NCBI GenBank assembly: GCA_903885525.1
Contig: CAISJA010000470.1
Span: 1 to 11,057 of the forward strand
DNA length: 11,057 nt
Direction: 5' to 3'
Origin: an uncultured Opitutaceae bacterium
GTDB lineage: Bacteria > Verrucomicrobiota > Verrucomicrobiia > Opitutales > Opitutaceae
Shown here piece after piece: positions 1 to 8,260 of the stretch (position 1 is the first letter of the stretch; every line of letters begins with the position of its first letter). Both the position numbers and the translations under genes were made by a program. Under the pieces are notes generated by a model. That model was not told the DNA's origin and made no database searches. It saw nothing but the letters and a program-made list of their open reading frames with translations.

Positions 1-950
1 AAATTCGCCATGCGCGTGGTGTGCGTGGCGTAGGCGGTGCGCTCGTCGTCGCGGACATCAAGGAAGCCGTGCTCCTGGTCGAGATAGGTGTGGAAGAAAT
101 AGTAGAACAGGCGGCGCAGGATGTCGTAGTACTTGTTTTTTTGGTCGTCCGGAATCCAGCCGTCGCGGATGCCCTGCAGGAGGAGGCTGATGCAGTGCAT
201 CTGGCCGTAGGCACCGGAAGCCTTGCCGTAGCCCCAGCCGAGGCCGTCGGCGCGCACCATGTCGGGCAGGAGCTTGAGGTATTTTTCGGCGTAGGTGCGG
301 AGGGTGGGGAGCTTGCGCTCGCGCAGCGCGGAGTTGGCGTGCAGCTGGAGGGCGGAACGGGTAAAGACCAGGGTCAGCACGCCGTAGAGGTTGAAGTGGC
401 CACCGATGCCCGGCTCGGCGTCGTCGACGAAGCCGGAGGAGCTGGTCTGCTCGATGCGCTCCACCATGCGCTCGATGAGGCGGGAGGTTTCGTCCTTTTT
501 CGAGAGCCCGAGCGAGTAGCGGCAGACGGCCTTGGCGATGTTGAAGGCCTGCCAGTAATTGTCGTAGTCCGAGCGGTGGAGGAGCTGCTTGTCGAGGCGC
601 TGGCGGGTCTCGTCGACGAGGCGTTCCCAGACGGGGTTGCGCTCCTTGGAGGGGCCGAAGCAAAGGAGGCCAAGGGCGGCGTAGGCGAGGCCGTTTTCCG
701 CCGCCGGATCGGTGAAGACCTGGGCGGTGATGCACCGGGCGGCGAGGTCGACGAGGTCGTGCCCCTTGAGGGTGTTTTCCCCGGTGGCGCGGTAGTACTC
801 GCCCAAGGCGTAGGCGACGTGGCCCGGTTCGTCCGTGCGCGGGTTTTCGCCCGCGATCGGCGTGACCGTGCCGTCCGGGTTGATGGAGTCGAGGTTGTGG
901 GCCAGCATGGAGCGGGCCATATCGAGACATTGCTCGGAGAAGCTATTCAT
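1..950 (-). CDS. Alpha-helical toroid-like protein of unknown function, 3' end outside window
   Basis: The reading frame is open from an ATG at 948-950 through the left edge, giving 316 codons without a stop. I do not recognise a named family with certainty. The protein has no signal peptide and no membrane segments, so it is probably cytoplasmic. It is made of repeated amphipathic helices separated by short Gly/Asp/Pro loops, as in (alpha/alpha)6-toroid glycan-active proteins. Residues about 184-190 (GHFNLYG) and 235-249 (DGLGWGYGKASGAYG) recall, from memory, the layout of the DUF2264 family, where an HFDYY-like motif precedes a DG...GRS-like motif; this match is weak. The other frames over this stretch give Arg/Pro-rich translations typical of shadow frames. 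No SD precedes the ATG. The gene starts 51 bases after the rho stop on the same strand with no visible terminator between, so it is probably co-transcribed with rho. The coding call is firm; the function is not. Confidence 0.8.
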   Translation of the reverse strand, partial: MNSFSEQCLDMARSMLAHNLDSINPDGTVTPIAGENPRTDEPGHVAYALGEYYRATGENTLKGHDLVDLAARCITAQVFTDPAAENGLAYAALGLLCFGPSKERNPVWERLVDETRQRLDKQLLHRSDYDNYWQAFNIAKAVCRYSLGLSKKDETSRLIERMVERIEQTSSSGFVDDAEPGIGGHFNLYGVLTLVFTRSALQLHANSALRERKLPTLRTYAEKYLKLLPDMVRADGLGWGYGKASGAYGQMHCISLLLQGIRDGWIPDDQKNKYYDILRRLFYYFFHTYLDQEHGFLDVRDDERTAYATHTTRMAN

Positions 951-1001
951 TCGGCGGAGGGAGAGAGTGCGGGGTGTTGGGCAGGGCGGGCAAGTGGGAA
1001 G

Positions 1002-2201
1002 TTACCGGGCGATGAGTTTTAGGAACTCGTCGTTGGTTTTGGTCTTGGACAGGCGGGTGACCATGGTGTCGGTGGCCTCCTCGATCTTTTGCTGCACGAG
1101 GGCGCGGCGGAAGAAATGGATCCCTTCCAGCTTTTTGGCGTCGATCAGCAGCTCCTCGCGGCGGGTGCCGGAGGACTGGACGTTGACCGCGGGCCAGATG
1201 CGCATTTCGGCGGCCTTGCGGTCGAGCACCAGCTCCATGTTGCCGGTGCCCTTGAATTCCTGGAAGATGACGTCGTCCATCCGGCTGCCGGTCTCGACGA
1301 GGATGGAGGCGAGGATGGTGAGCGAGCCGCCGTCCTCCGTGTTGCGGGCGGAGGCGAAGAGCTGGCGGGGCTTTTCCAGGGCGCGGACGTCCAGACCGCC
1401 CGAGCCGGTGCGGCCGGAATTGCGGAGCGTGTTGTGGGCGCGGGCGAGGCGGGTGAGCGAATCGAGCAGGAGCACGACGTCTTTGCCCGCCTCGACGAGG
1501 CGCTTGGCGCGCTCGATGCAGAGATCGGCGATGCGGATATGATTCTCTACCGACTCGTCGTTGGAGGAGGCCCAGATCTCGGCCGGCACGCTGCGCTTGA
1601 AATCGGTGACCTCCTCGGGGCGCTCGTCGACGAGCAGGATCATGACGTGGCATTCCGGATGGTTTTCCAGGACGCCGAGGGCGATGTCGCGGAGGAAGGT
1701 GGTTTTGCCCGTCCGGGGCGGCGCGACGATGAGGCCGCGGGTGCCCTTGCCGATGGGGCAGAAGAGGTCGATGATGCGGTTGGTCATCCGGCCGTCCTTC
1801 AGCTCGAGGCGCAGCTGCTCGTCGGGCGTGATGGTGAGGAGATTGGGAAACTCAATGACGTGGCGGCGGGCCTCGATATCCATGCCGTCCACTTTTTCGA
1901 TGTAGCGGATCTTGGGATTGGGGAAACGGCCGTCCGGCACGGCCTGGGCGGTGACGAGCGAGCCCGGCTGGAGCTTGAAGCGACGGATCAACTCGCGGGG
2001 CACGAAGGGATCGGTGGGGCGGCGTTTGCCGAAACGCGCCATGTCCAGCAGCTGGCCGTTGCGGCTGTTGTCGATGTCAAGGATGCCCTCGACGCGGATG
2101 GAATTATCAGGCGCCTGCGGAGCAGGAGCGAGGGAAGGAGCGGGAGCGGGCGAAGGGGCAGCAGCGTCGGAAGCAGCTGCGGTGGGTTGTTCTTTTTCCA
2201 T
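1002..2201 (-). CDS. rho: Transcription termination factor Rho
   Basis: Rho is a hexameric RNA-dependent ATPase/helicase that ends transcription of untranslated RNA. The 399-residue product has a Pro/Ala-rich N-terminus (about 7-32), a cold-shock-like RNA-binding domain (about 35-108) and a RecA-like motor domain. Walker A is APPRTGKT (160-167), the catalytic-Glu motif is LVDERPEEVTDF (190-201, probable E193), Walker B lies at 241-248 (DVVLLLDS), and the GTGNMEL segment (318-324) and SGTRREELL (344-352) are typical of Rho. The N-terminal helix bundle of E. coli Rho is not evident; low-complexity sequence stands in its place. The aromatic RNP1-like motif of the cold-shock domain is replaced by NGQLL. 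I chose ATG 2199-2201 because the 16 codons upstream look non-coding. An in-frame GTG at 2247-2249 would give 415 residues. Neither start has an SD. The gene is divergent from acs, and the next gene downstream follows closely. Confidence 0.95.
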   Translation of the reverse strand: MEKEQPTAAASDAAAPSPAPAPSLAPAPQAPDNSIRVEGILDIDNSRNGQLLDMARFGKRRPTDPFVPRELIRRFKLQPGSLVTAQAVPDGRFPNPKIRYIEKVDGMDIEARRHVIEFPNLLTITPDEQLRLELKDGRMTNRIIDLFCPIGKGTRGLIVAPPRTGKTTFLRDIALGVLENHPECHVMILLVDERPEEVTDFKRSVPAEIWASSNDESVENHIRIADLCIERAKRLVEAGKDVVLLLDSLTRLARAHNTLRNSGRTGSGGLDVRALEKPRQLFASARNTEDGGSLTILASILVETGSRMDDVIFQEFKGTGNMELVLDRKAAEMRIWPAVNVQSSGTRREELLIDAKKLEGIHFFRRALVQQKIEEATDTMVTRLSKTKTNDEFLKLIAR

Positions 2202-2300
2202 GCTAATATACGGGTTGTAACGCTGCAGAGACTTGACCGTAGAATCCACCTTGGCATTGATAGGACCGAGTAAGTCCTAACCCCAACAAAGGAAGTACCA
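2202..2300. promoter_or_regulatory. Divergent rho/acs intergenic region with small inverted repeat
   Basis: This 99-base gap must hold the promoters of both divergent genes. It contains a perfect 6-bp inverted repeat, TAGGAC (2261-2266) and GTCCTA (2274-2279), with a 7-base spacer, lying about 9 bases before the acs SD. It could be an operator or a short leader hairpin. A TTGACC at 2233-2238 could be a -35 box for acs, but no good -10 follows at the right distance. On the minus strand TTGGGG then TATCAA 18 bases later is a weak promoter candidate for rho. Part of this gap would be coding if rho starts at GTG 2249. Confidence 0.4.
2288..2295 (+). promoter_or_regulatory. Shine-Dalgarno site deciding the acs GTG start
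   Basis: AAAGGAAG lies 5 bases before the GTG at 2301-2303. It is the best ribosome binding site of any gene in the window and supports the GTG as the start of acs. Confidence 0.7.
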
Positions 2301-4262
<1,962 letters not shown>

Positions 4263-4287
4263 GGCTGACGCTCAACTCCCCCAAACA

Positions 4288-4319
4288 AAGAGCCCGGCCG
4301 CGACCGCGACCGGGCTCTT
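4288..4319. terminator. Shared hairpin terminator between acs and the convergent beta-barrel gene
   Basis: AAGAGCCCGG (4288-4297) pairs perfectly with CCGGGCTCTT (4310-4319) around a 12-base loop. It lies 25 bases after the acs stop and 27 bases beyond the stop of the opposing gene. The plus-strand tail (GAATTTAAAG) is weak; the minus-strand transcript reads TTTGTTTGG after the stem, a somewhat better U-rich tail. It probably serves both genes. Confidence 0.75.
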
Positions 4320-4346
4320 GAATTTAAAGTCAGCCGAAACGTCCGA

Positions 4347-5687
4347 TCAGAAGGTCAGCTTGTACGAGACGGAGAAGATGTTGCGGCTGAAACCGCGGTT
4401 GGTTACGTCGTTTAGCGCATTGGCGGCCAGCAGGGCGGCACCATTGGCGACGCTCGTGTCGCAGCCTACGTGCTGGTAATCGGCTGAGACAGAGGACTGG
4501 GCGTTGATTTTGTAGCCCACCGTGACGTTGAAGAAGTCGAGTTCGTCGCGGCGGCTGCCCTGGAGGTAGGAGCCGGTGTTAACCCGGACGCCGCCGCCAA
4601 GGGTGTAGGCACCGATGATGTGGCGCCACTGGACCTCGGCGTTCTGATCCTCATAGGCATTGCGGCCGGTGGAGGCGGGCTGGAGGTAACGCACCCAGCT
4701 GAGGGTGATGGTGTCATCCTTCGTGGGGGTCAGGGTCATGCTGGAATTGCTGTAGAACAAAACCTTCTTGCGATCCGTCGGATTGCTCAGGGCGACGGCA
4801 GCCGTGGTGAAGTTGCGCGTATCCTGGCCGAAGAGCAGATTGACCTTCCACCAGGAAGTGAAGCTGCCTTCCAGGCCGATCAGCACGCGGCTCAGATCGT
4901 TGCCGTAGTTGTTGTTGGTATTTCCCGTGGCGTAGAGGTTGTTGTCTTGGTACTGATGACCGGTGCGCCAGCCGACGTAGGTGGTGAGCGTGGGGCTGCT
5001 CTTCCAGCCTAAGTCGAGGCCTTCGGAGTTTTCTCCCCGGTTTTCGAAGTTCTGGTAGCCGGAACCACTGGTCGACGACTTGTCGGTGTGGAAGTGCTGG
5101 GCCTTCACGGCGGCAACCGGGCGCACCAGGAAGCCATTGCCAGCATAGGCGATGTTGAAGGAGCCATTCAGCAAATCATAGGCACGACGCCCCCAGCGTT
5201 CGCCACCGCCGATGGCGGGGGAACCCCACGCGCCGGTATAGTTGGGAGCCGTCTTGCTCCCATCGTTGAAGAGGGCGCTGCCGCTGATGTTGTAGGACCA
5301 GTCCCCCTCGACATCGACCAGCTTGATTGTGCCGGTGTGGCGGGTGTAGGACTCGTTGGAGTCGGCGTGATAAATGTTGATGTCAGCCGTATAGCCCAAA
5401 TTGAGTTTAGCCTGTGGGCTGATCGTATAATCGGTGGTAATCGCGGGCGTGACGCTGGTGATAAGCGAATCCTTGTTGGCTACATTCGTGCCATTGGTCA
5501 CACTGGTGAGGTAGATGTTGCTGTCATAGGCCTCGCGGGCGGAGACAGTCACTTTGGTCACCACGCTGGGGGGATTGCTCAGGTAAGCACTGACCGGCGT
5601 GGCGGAGGTGCTGGCATCAGCCGCAGAGAGGGCGGTGGCAAGCGGCAGTAAAGCCGCGGTGAGGAACAGTCTTGAGTAGGTTTGCAT
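4347..5687 (-). CDS. Outer-membrane beta-barrel protein (putative porin)
   Basis: The 446-residue protein starts with a Sec signal peptide: basic n-region MQTYSR, hydrophobic stretch to about residue 20, probable cleavage near 22-23 in ALSAAD. The mature part is rich in alternating polar/hydrophobic strands with Tyr, Trp, Gly and Asn, has no hydrophobic helices, and ends SVSYKLTF, a terminal strand with C-terminal Phe as recognised by the BAM machinery. The early segment REAYDSNIYLTS (51-62) resembles the first strand of large Verrucomicrobia/Planctomycetes outer-membrane barrels (BBP2-like, a family assignment from memory). No plug, TonB box or enzymatic motif is visible, so a passive channel is more likely than a TonB receptor. 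The ATG at 5685-5687 has no SD; instead the leader contains ACCTCCT 10 bases upstream. The MHS transporter gene lies upstream on the same strand, separated by a terminator, so this gene needs its own promoter. The substrate is unknown. Confidence 0.85.
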   Translation of the reverse strand: MQTYSRLFLTAALLPLATALSAADASTSATPVSAYLSNPPSVVTKVTVSAREAYDSNIYLTSVTNGTNVANKDSLITSVTPAITTDYTISPQAKLNLGYTADINIYHADSNESYTRHTGTIKLVDVEGDWSYNISGSALFNDGSKTAPNYTGAWGSPAIGGGERWGRRAYDLLNGSFNIAYAGNGFLVRPVAAVKAQHFHTDKSSTSGSGYQNFENRGENSEGLDLGWKSSPTLTTYVGWRTGHQYQDNNLYATGNTNNNYGNDLSRVLIGLEGSFTSWWKVNLLFGQDTRNFTTAAVALSNPTDRKKVLFYSNSSMTLTPTKDDTITLSWVRYLQPASTGRNAYEDQNAEVQWRHIIGAYTLGGGVRVNTGSYLQGSRRDELDFFNVTVGYKINAQSSVSADYQHVGCDTSVANGAALLAANALNDVTNRGFSRNIFSVSYKLTF

Positions 5688-5713
5688 GTTGGTTCTTAGG
5701 AGGTAGGTGCAGA

Positions 5714-5719
5714 TTTATA
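5714..5719 (-). promoter_or_regulatory. Possible -10 element for the beta-barrel gene
   Basis: On the minus strand TATAAA stands about 26 bases before the ATG in GATATAAATC. The sequence 18 bases further upstream (TTCCCC) is a poor -35. A second AT-rich candidate, CATAAT, is at 5756-5761. A promoter is expected in this gap because a strong terminator lies just upstream, but the exact box is uncertain. Confidence 0.25.
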
Positions 5720-5778
5720 TCGACCGGCTGGCGGGTGGGGGAAGCCTTTTTTTCAATTATGCTAAGGAATACAATAAA

Positions 5779-5809
5779 ACGGGGAAACAATAATAAATTG
5801 TTGCCCCGT
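5779..5809 (-). terminator. Intrinsic terminator of the MHS transporter gene
   Basis: A 13-position stem with one mismatch (ACGGGG-A-AACAAT against ATTGTT-G-CCCCGT in plus-strand terms) closes a 5-base loop. On the minus-strand transcript it is followed by TTTATTGTATT. It begins 6 bases after the transporter stop codon, an ideal position. It separates the transporter from the downstream beta-barrel gene. Confidence 0.85.
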
Positions 5810-5815
5810 ATATGA

Positions 5816-7531
5816 TTAGCGAGCGATATCGTAGTCTTTGGTCTCCCGGAGGAAGATCAGACCATAGACCAAGCTCATCAGAGCGATCGCCATCGGGTAA
5901 TACAGACCGGCGTAAATGTTGCCGGTGTACACGCAGATCGAGGTGGCAATGAGGGGTAGAAATCCGCCAAACCAACCATTACCAATGTGATATGGAAGCG
6001 ACATCGAGGTGTAACGGATGCGGGTCGGGAACAGCTCGACCAAGTAAGCGGCGATCGGTCCGTAGACCATGGCCACATAAATGAGCAGGATCGAGAGCAG
6101 CATGACGACCTTGGGGCGATTGATCGCCTCGGTGTCGGCAGCCATCGTCTCGCCATCGGTGTACTTCACCGTGATTGTTGCATATAACGTGTTGGAGAAT
6201 GAAGCATTATACGCCTTTTCGTCAAAGCCGGCGACAACTTTGCCGTTCACTTCCAAGGCCAAGGGGGTCAACGCGTCTTGCGCCGGGGCGAGAGTGAACG
6301 GAATGCTGCGGGCGTTCAGGTAGGTGCGCGCCTTATCAATTGCCGTCTTGGGGGGTTGCGGGGAAACGATCTTCTTGGCGGCATCGCTGATAGCAGACAG
6401 GGTCAGACCCAAAGTGCTTTGATAATCACTGGTATATAGCGTGACCGGGGATTGCTCCATGGCTTTGGCCAGGGTGGGATTGCCGGCTTCTGTCAAAGAA
6501 TGGAAAATCGGCTGGTAAGTGAGGATGGCCAACGCGAAGCCCGACATCATGATGTACTTGCGGCCGATTTTGTCGGACAACCAGCCGAAGAACACGAGGA
6601 AGGCGGCACCGACGACCAAGGCAATGGAAAGCATGGCATACGCATCGATGAAGTAGAGCTTCAGCGTCGTCATGAGGAAGAACAGGGCGTAGAATTGCCC
6701 CGCGTACCAGACCACGCCCTGCCCGGCGGTGGCACCGAGGAGGGCACCGAGTACATACTTGGCATTGGCCCAGTTGCCAAAGCTATCGGTCAGGGGAGAC
6801 TTGGACCCCTTGCCGGAGGCCTTCATTTCCGCATAGACCGGAGACTCGGAGAGTTTGAGGCGGATATAGACGGAAACGGCCAGCAGAACGAACGAAAAGA
6901 GAAAGGGGATGCGCCAGCCCCAGTCAGTAAAAGCCGACGCCGTCATGAAGGCGCGCGCGGTGCCGATGACACCGAGTGACATGAAGAGGCCGAGGGTGGC
7001 CGTCGTCTGAATCCAACTGGTGTAGATGCCGCGTTTGCCGTGCGGAGCGTGTTCAGCGACGTACGTGGCGGCACCGCCATACTCTCCACCCAGGGCGAGG
7101 CCCTGCGCGAGACGGAGCAACACCAGCAAAATTGGGGCGCCCCAGCCGAGGGCTGGCATGGTGACACCAAACAGCGTCGTAGGACCATAGCCGGGCAGGA
7201 AACCGATCACGGCCGTGGACAGGCCCATCACCATGATCGTGACGAGGAAGGTGTACTTGCGCCCGATCAGGTCGCCAATCCGCCCGAAGACGAGTGCGCC
7301 AAAGGGGCGGACCGAGAAACCCACACCGAAGAGGGCGAGGCTGGAGAGGTAGGCTGCGGTATCATTTCCGGCGGGGAAGAAGTACTTGCTGAAAAACACT
7401 GCCAAGGTCCCGAAGATATAAAAGTCATACCATTCGAAGACGGTGCCAAGGGAGGAAGCGAAGATCACCAGCTTGTGGGTGGTGTCGATGCCTTGCGCAA
7501 TTTTACGCGGAGCCTGTTGAGGGTCACTCAT
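5816..7531 (-). CDS. MHS-family major facilitator transporter with periplasmic insertion
   Basis: The 571-residue inner-membrane protein belongs to the metabolite:H+ symporter (MHS) branch, whose members import dicarboxylates, citrate, shikimate or osmolytes with protons. Helix 1 carries SSLGTVFEWYDFYIFG (26-41), a hallmark of the branch. The cytoplasmic loop signatures are GRIGDLIGRK (83-92) and GWLSDKIGRK (316-325), and RLAQGLALGGEYGGA (140-154) lies in helix 4. About twelve membrane segments can be traced. Residues about 345-470 form a hydrophilic insertion between helices 9 and 10, predicted periplasmic, so the protein is about 120 residues longer than standard members (430-450). I placed the start at ATG 7529-7531 (MSDPQQ) because the frame upstream to 7855 has no transporter character and looks non-coding; an ATG at 7562-7564 is an alternative. 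No SD is seen. A strong terminator follows the stop. The substrate cannot be told from sequence. Confidence 0.9.
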   Translation of the reverse strand: MSDPQQAPRKIAQGIDTTHKLVIFASSLGTVFEWYDFYIFGTLAVFFSKYFFPAGNDTAAYLSSLALFGVGFSVRPFGALVFGRIGDLIGRKYTFLVTIMVMGLSTAVIGFLPGYGPTTLFGVTMPALGWGAPILLVLLRLAQGLALGGEYGGAATYVAEHAPHGKRGIYTSWIQTTATLGLFMSLGVIGTARAFMTASAFTDWGWRIPFLFSFVLLAVSVYIRLKLSESPVYAEMKASGKGSKSPLTDSFGNWANAKYVLGALLGATAGQGVVWYAGQFYALFFLMTTLKLYFIDAYAMLSIALVVGAAFLVFFGWLSDKIGRKYIMMSGFALAILTYQPIFHSLTEAGNPTLAKAMEQSPVTLYTSDYQSTLGLTLSAISDAAKKIVSPQPPKTAIDKARTYLNARSIPFTLAPAQDALTPLALEVNGKVVAGFDEKAYNASFSNTLYATITVKYTDGETMAADTEAINRPKVVMLLSILLIYVAMVYGPIAAYLVELFPTRIRYTSMSLPYHIGNGWFGGFLPLIATSICVYTGNIYAGLYYPMAIALMSLVYGLIFLRETKDYDIAR

Positions 7532-7929
7532 GATCGGTGCTTTAGTGGGGGTTGAGACTGGCATTCCGGCGAATTCACGTCCTGTGGCGGATGGAATCTG
7601 CCGGATGCTCGGTGGGGGGGTAGCGGCACGAGCATCGATGGCTTTTCGCAAACTGCGAGCAAGAAGAGCGTGCACTTGTTGCGTATTAATTTTTTTCAGC
7701 GATGAATTTTCTAAAGTGTGACTGGCTTCAGTGCGCCACCTGCCGACACCCCGGGCGCGGGGACAACCGGGTGGATTTCTGCCGGCCCAGGAATTGCGGA
7801 AAAAATCTTGTCGAGTTCCTGGGAAAACTATGCCTTTTACCCATCCTTTCGCCAAGCCGCTGGTGTTTTGCTCCCCCCCGCCTCACCACGGGATAGGGCG
7901 ACGTCAGCTGTCGGTGGGAAAATATTTTC
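7532..7929. other. Intergenic region between transporter and tRNA, no convincing gene
   Basis: This 398-base stretch should hold the transporter promoter (minus) and the tRNA promoter (plus). The transporter frame stays open upstream to 7855, but its translation looks non-coding. Visible items are a G homopolymer near 7613-7620, a short inverted repeat TCGCA-AAC-TGCGA (7646-7658), an AT-rich patch (7684-7712) that could hold a transporter promoter, and a 10-bp palindrome AAAATATTTT (7919-7928) directly before the tRNA. A weak -35/-10 pair for the tRNA is TTGCTC near 7868 followed 17 bases later by GGATAG. I see no further gene. Confidence 0.5.
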
Positions 7930-8004
7930 GCCAGAGTAGCTCAGTGGTAGAGCAGGGGACTCATAAGCCCTTGGTCGGCGGTTCAATCCCGCCCTCTGGC
8001 ACCA
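7930..8004 (+). tRNA. tRNA with CAU anticodon (tRNA-Met elongator, or tRNA-Ile2)
   Basis: The full cloverleaf can be folded: acceptor GCCAGAG/CTCTGGC (7930-7936 with 7994-8000), D stem GCTC/GAGC, anticodon loop CTCATAA with CAU at 7962-7964, a 5-base variable loop, T stem GGCGG/CCGCC with loop TTCAATC, discriminator A and encoded CCA (8002-8004). The paired G1-C72 end argues against initiator tRNA. The anticodon-arm and variable-loop context resembles both elongator Met and the lysidine-modified Ile2 tRNA, so the amino acid is not certain; elongator Met is the default. The innermost anticodon-stem pair is A-G and the outermost is G-U. Confidence 0.95.
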
Positions 8005-8260
8005 CTTTCCGCTCCACGCCAGCGCCGGGTCTTTCGTAGCCGCGCCCGGTACTGAACCCGTTTCCGGGGCATTTCCTGGTCAGCAACCCCGCCCGACCTC
8101 ACTCGCGAAAGAAGCGACAAAAAATGAATTTTCTCCGGTCGAATGCACCAACCCTGACCATTGTGGGCAGAATCGTGGCATCACCGGCTTGCCTTGGGCC
8201 TGTCGCCGTCCATGTTCGTGCCGGCTTTATTCACCCACTCCTCCCTGTGCCTTCGCGGCC

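Noticed and set aside
58..930. Long minus-strand frame with an Arg/Pro/His-rich translation, and the plus-strand frame 21-1022
   Set aside because: Low-complexity translations typical of shadow frames in GC-rich DNA; the overlapping frame from ATG 950 has normal protein composition.
5707..5793. Plus-strand 28-codon frame from GTG behind AGGAGG, antisense to the beta-barrel leader
   Set aside because: The SD is only 3 bases from the GTG, the frame crosses the minus-strand terminator, and the peptide has no recognisable feature.
7532..7855. 108-residue N-terminal extension of the transporter frame
   Set aside because: Composition unlike a transporter N-terminus and the conserved MHS start region begins right after MSDPQQ; treated as an untranslated region.
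8005..8060. Possible terminator after the tRNA (CCGGG/CCCGG and CCCG/CGGG hairpins)
   Set aside because: Stems of only 4-5 bp and no following T-tract.
7702..8134. ATGAATTTTCT occurring at 7702-7712 and 8124-8134 on both sides of the tRNA, as possible attachment-site repeats
   Set aside because: Only 11 bases and AT-rich, does not include tRNA sequence, and no integrase or mobile gene lies between; likely chance.
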